This document shows, piece by piece, positions 61,342 through 64,000 of a stretch of 64,000 nucleotides of DNA. The notes under the pieces were generated by a model. The model saw only the letters and a program-made list of their open reading frames with translations. It was not told the DNA's origin and made no database searches. Position 1 is the stretch's first letter, and every line of letters starts with the position of its first letter. The stretch covers positions 1 through 64,000 of the forward strand of contig JAFAUB010000121.1 in assembly GCA_019243635.1 (NCBI GenBank), given 5' to 3'. This DNA comes from Pseudonocardiales bacterium. GTDB taxonomy: Bacteria > Actinomycetota > Actinomycetes > Mycobacteriales > Pseudonocardiaceae. The translations under genes were made by a program, and so were the position numbers.

Positions 61342-63132
61342 GTGGGTCGACCCGTTCCTCGCCGCGGCGCCGCCGGGACCGCCCGGTGGCTGCGCCAGGC
61401 GTGGCGGCGCTACCGGGGGCAGGTCGCTGGGGGCACCGTGCTCGCCGCGCTGGCTCTCGGGGTGGTCGGATACGGGGAACAGAACCCGCACCTGTCGGTG
61501 GTCGACCGGTGCTACGCCGCCATCCAGCTGTTCTCGATGGGCGGTGACGGCGTCAACAAGCCACCGATACCGATACCCCTGCAGATCGCCCGCTGGCTGG
61601 CGCCGCTGACCGTCGCCTACGCCGTGCTCCGCACCCTGAGCACGATCTTCCTTCACCAGTGGACCCAGGCCCGGATCCGGGTCTTCTTCCGTCGCCACGT
61701 GATCATCTGTGGGCTCGGGGCGGCCGGTCTTCAGTTCGCCATCGGCTTCCACGACCGGGGCGACCGGGTCGTGGTCATCGACCACGCTCCATCCCCCGCC
61801 GCTGCCGAGAAATGCCGTGAGCTGGGCATTCCCGTCCTGGTCGGGAACGCCACCGAGCAGACCGTGCTCGCCCTGGCGGGGGTGCGCCGCGCCCGGTACC
61901 TGGTCGCGGTGTGCGGGCAGGACACGGTCAACGCCGAGGTGGCCCTGGCGGTCACGGTGGCCGCGGCCCACCGGCGATCGCCGATCAGCTGCCTGGTCCA
62001 GCTCGCCGACGAGCGGCTGTGCCGGCTGGTGGACCAACAGGCCCTCACCGCCACCGACATCGGCGCGGTCGCCTATGAGTTCTTCAACATCTACCAGGCC
62101 GGGCCCGCCGCGTTGTTCGACACCCACGCCGCCCTGCTCACCCCTCAGGGCGGCAGCCCCCCGCATCTGATGATCCTCGGGGCGGGGCGGTTCGCGACCG
62201 CCCTGGTTCTCGAGGCGGCTCGCCGATGGCGACTCGACCACACACACCCGGCGGGGCGGATCCGGATCACGTTGCTCGCCCCGGACGCCGACGCTCAGGC
62301 AGCGACCCTCGAGGCCCACCACCCGGTCTTGGCCACCACCTGCGAGCTGACGACCTGCCCGATCGACCCCTCCGACCCGGACGGACTCACACCACCGCCT
62401 CCGGAGGGGGGCTCGGGGGGTCACCCCACCGCGGCGGTGATCTGCCTGGGCGAGGATGGCGCGAGCTTGCGCGCCATGTTCCTGTCCCGCCAGGTTCTAC
62501 CCGAGCAGTGTCCCGTCATCGTCTGCATCATCGGCCGGCCCAGCGTGGCGGATCTGCTCAACCGGTTCGCCTCGGGTATGTTGGCGGCAGTGGAGGGGTT
62601 CAGCCTGCGCGAACGGGTCTGCCGTCCTGAGCTGCTGCTCAACGGCCCCCGGGAGACTCTCGCCCAGGCCATTCACGCCGACTACGCTCGCCGGCGGCGC
62701 GAGCAGGGCGCGAACCCCGACGACCCGGCGCTGGCGGTCTGGGAGACCCTGTCCGAGGCACTGCGGGCCTCCAACCGCGCCCAGGCCGTCGACCTGGCGA
62801 ACAAGCTGCGGACGGTGGGCTGCGATCTCGTCCCCACCACCGAGTGGGACTCACCGCCGTCGCCGTTCACCGAGGCCGAGGTGGAACACCTGGCCGCCTT
62901 GGAGCACCGACGCTGGGAGGCCGAGCGCCACCAGGACGGCTGGCGCCTGGGGCCCACTCGTGACCTGGACCGCAAGCTCTCCCCGTACCTGGTGCCCTGG
63001 GAGGATCTTGCCGAGGAGATCAAAGACCTCGACCGGGACGCCATCCGCGCCCTGCCCACCTTCCTGGCCCGCGCCGGGTTCGCCATCGTCCGCCGCACAC
63101 CGCCCGCACGCTCAACCGACACCACGCCGTGA
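61342..63132 (+). CDS. Membrane protein with TrkA-N (RCK) domains and C-terminal RyR domain
   Basis: 596 residues, intact. Two hydrophobic segments (VAGGTVLAALALGVVGYG at 27-45; WLAPLTVAYAVLRTLSTIF at about 88-107) flank a pore-like loop. Then a Rossmann TrkA-N domain (HVIICGLGAAGLQFAIGFHDRGDRVVVID; GNATEQTVLALAGVRRARYLVAVC), a second (MILGAGRFATALVLEAA), and a RyR domain at about 510-580 (LEHRRWEAERHQDGWRLG; SPYLVPWEDL). The architecture suggests a nucleotide-gated K+-type channel; RyR domains are linked to nucleotide signalling systems. GTG 61342 is 80 bp from the divergent TIR gene. Confidence 0.85.
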   Translation: MGRPVPRRGAAGTARWLRQAWRRYRGQVAGGTVLAALALGVVGYGEQNPHLSVVDRCYAAIQLFSMGGDGVNKPPIPIPLQIARWLAPLTVAYAVLRTLSTIFLHQWTQARIRVFFRRHVIICGLGAAGLQFAIGFHDRGDRVVVIDHAPSPAAAEKCRELGIPVLVGNATEQTVLALAGVRRARYLVAVCGQDTVNAEVALAVTVAAAHRRSPISCLVQLADERLCRLVDQQALTATDIGAVAYEFFNIYQAGPAALFDTHAALLTPQGGSPPHLMILGAGRFATALVLEAARRWRLDHTHPAGRIRITLLAPDADAQAATLEAHHPVLATTCELTTCPIDPSDPDGLTPPPPEGGSGGHPTAAVICLGEDGASLRAMFLSRQVLPEQCPVIVCIIGRPSVADLLNRFASGMLAAVEGFSLRERVCRPELLLNGPRETLAQAIHADYARRRREQGANPDDPALAVWETLSEALRASNRAQAVDLANKLRTVGCDLVPTTEWDSPPSPFTEAEVEHLAALEHRRWEAERHQDGWRLGPTRDLDRKLSPYLVPWEDLAEEIKDLDRDAIRALPTFLARAGFAIVRRTPPARSTDTTP

Positions 63133-63250
63133 TCGGCGATCCGGCAAGGTGAGGGCCAACAGCAGGCCGTCGACAACGCTCTCCGCGCGGCTCTTGACCT
63201 CCGAACCGGCGCTCTCGACCCCGCGGCCTTCGACACCGTTGTCCCGGTAA

Positions 63251-64000
63251 CCGCAGGAACACCACACCCGGTCCGCATCGATGAAGACCTCGGGAGAGGT
63301 CGACAACCGGCTGATGGCCTGGGTTGAGAAGATCGGGGTCTACCCCGGGCAGCGCGACCACCTCCGAGCAAGCAACTACGGCCGCTACGCCATGCTCATC
63401 CACCCCGACACCGACGACCCCGACCGGCTCCTGCTGGCAGCACAGGGCCTGACTGCGGAGTTCGCCGTGGACGACCAGTATTGCGACGACGAACGCACCG
63501 GATCCGACCCCGCCGTGCTCGGTCGCCGCCTCGCCCTCGCTCAGTCGGCGATGGACCCGGTCTACATCCTCGACGAGGAATACGCCGCCCAATTCAACGA
63601 GGCCATGAAAGCGGACCCGGTCCGGTCCGGCCTCACCGCCTACATCGACCGCGTCGCCGAGTACGGCACTCCCGCGCAGGTGGACCGGGTCCGCCTCGCC
63701 ACCGTCACCATGTTCATCCCCATGAACTGGGAAGCCGGCTGGCGAGTCACCGGAGGGCTCCCTCCGGTATGGGAGTACCTGGCCACCCGCCAAGCCAACA
63801 GCTTCGGCCCGTGTCTAACCCTGATCGACATCATCGGCGGCTACGAAGTACCCGAGGCCATCTACTCCCTTCCGGCCGTGCGCCGAGCCACCATGCTTGC
63901 CGGCAACGCGAGCATCATCCTCAACGACATCTACTCGACGGCCAAAGAACGCGAACCCGGCATCGGTGACGGCGGCCTGCCAGACCTCATCGCCGCCGAA
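63251..64000 (+). CDS. Terpene cyclase, 2-methylisoborneol-synthase-like family (partial, possible 5' frameshift)
   Basis: The frame runs from 63251 off the window end; first ATG 63281. Class I motifs are intact: AEFAVDDQYCDDE (aspartate-rich) and NASIILNDIYSTAKE (NSE triad), with RQANSFGPCLTLIDIIGGYEVPEAI between. Homologues have about 100 more N-terminal residues ending VRxDxxLGEEV. Here VRIDEDLG is in another frame, one base out at about 63295, and the frame before that shows stops. Either the start of the gene is broken or the true protein begins at ATG 63281 with a short N terminus. Product (2-methylisoborneol or another terpene) not determinable. Confidence 0.8.

Overview
The window reads as chromosomal DNA of a high-GC actinomycete. 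Most genes end in G or C at the third codon position, GTG and TTG starts are common, and there are F420-dependent enzymes, a LexA-type SOS box of the mycobacterial form, WhiJ-like XRE/DUF397 regulators and a DUF222-HNH (13E12) gene. Gene order around 23.8-33.9 kb follows the Mycobacterium tuberculosis Rv3206c-Rv3212 block. I infer Pseudonocardiales; the species cannot be named from sequence alone.

Layout. (1) 0-3.6 kb: the end of narG, then narH, narJ and narI (respiratory nitrate reductase). (2) 3.7-14.8 kb: accessory and cell-envelope DNA with a THUMP-like methyltransferase, a large LuxR regulator, an ECF sigma factor, a NlpC/P60 hydrolase and a GT39 membrane glycosyltransferase. Interleaved with these are broken genes: a SNF2 helicase 5' end, an L,D-transpeptidase without its front, a lytic-enzyme fragment and a frameshifted restriction endonuclease. 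(3) 14.8-21.1 kb, minus strand: narK, nirB, nirD, a uroporphyrinogen-III synthase with a winged-helix tail, and a sirohydrochlorin chelatase. This is nitrite assimilation together with supply of its siroheme cofactor. (4) 21.4-36 kb: an F420 enzyme pair, moeZ, a DUF3152 protease-like protein, TetR, a two-component system with a second TetR, DUF3107, a ferritin-like protein, a RhlE-type helicase, a beta-propeller protein, an alpha/beta hydrolase and cinA. (5) 36-42.3 kb: small membrane proteins, YihY, icd and mdh, DUF3017, a DMT exporter and a pentapeptide protein. (6) 42.5-47.1 kb: a small Pel-like polysaccharide locus (GHL15 hydrolase, PelG, PelF, and a galE stub of about 20 codons). (7) 47.1-48.7 kb: a WhiJ-type XRE/DUF397 locus. 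(8) 48.7-57.4 kb: the mutasome genes in two minus-strand operons, DUF222-HNH with dnaE2 and imuA' with imuB, each preceded by a LexA box and separated by a PAC2 gene. (9) 57.6-61.3 kb: remains of defence genes (hsdR, AbiEi antitoxin, DUF4143 ATPase, TIR-WD40). (10) 61.3-64 kb: an intact TrkA-N/RyR membrane protein, then a terpene cyclase of the 2-methylisoborneol-synthase family that runs off the end.

Three patterns run through the window. A family of 46-bp palindromes shares outer arms but has different, still self-complementary, inner arms. A two-unit dispersed repeat occurs at two places. In-frame 15-18 bp minisatellites sit inside at least six genes. The most promising leads are the SOS operon that joins a 13E12 nuclease to DnaE2 with a LexA box over the nuclease start, the TIR versus TrkA-N/RyR divergent pair, and the stripped-down Pel-like locus. 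No tRNA, rRNA, CRISPR array or transposase gene was seen.
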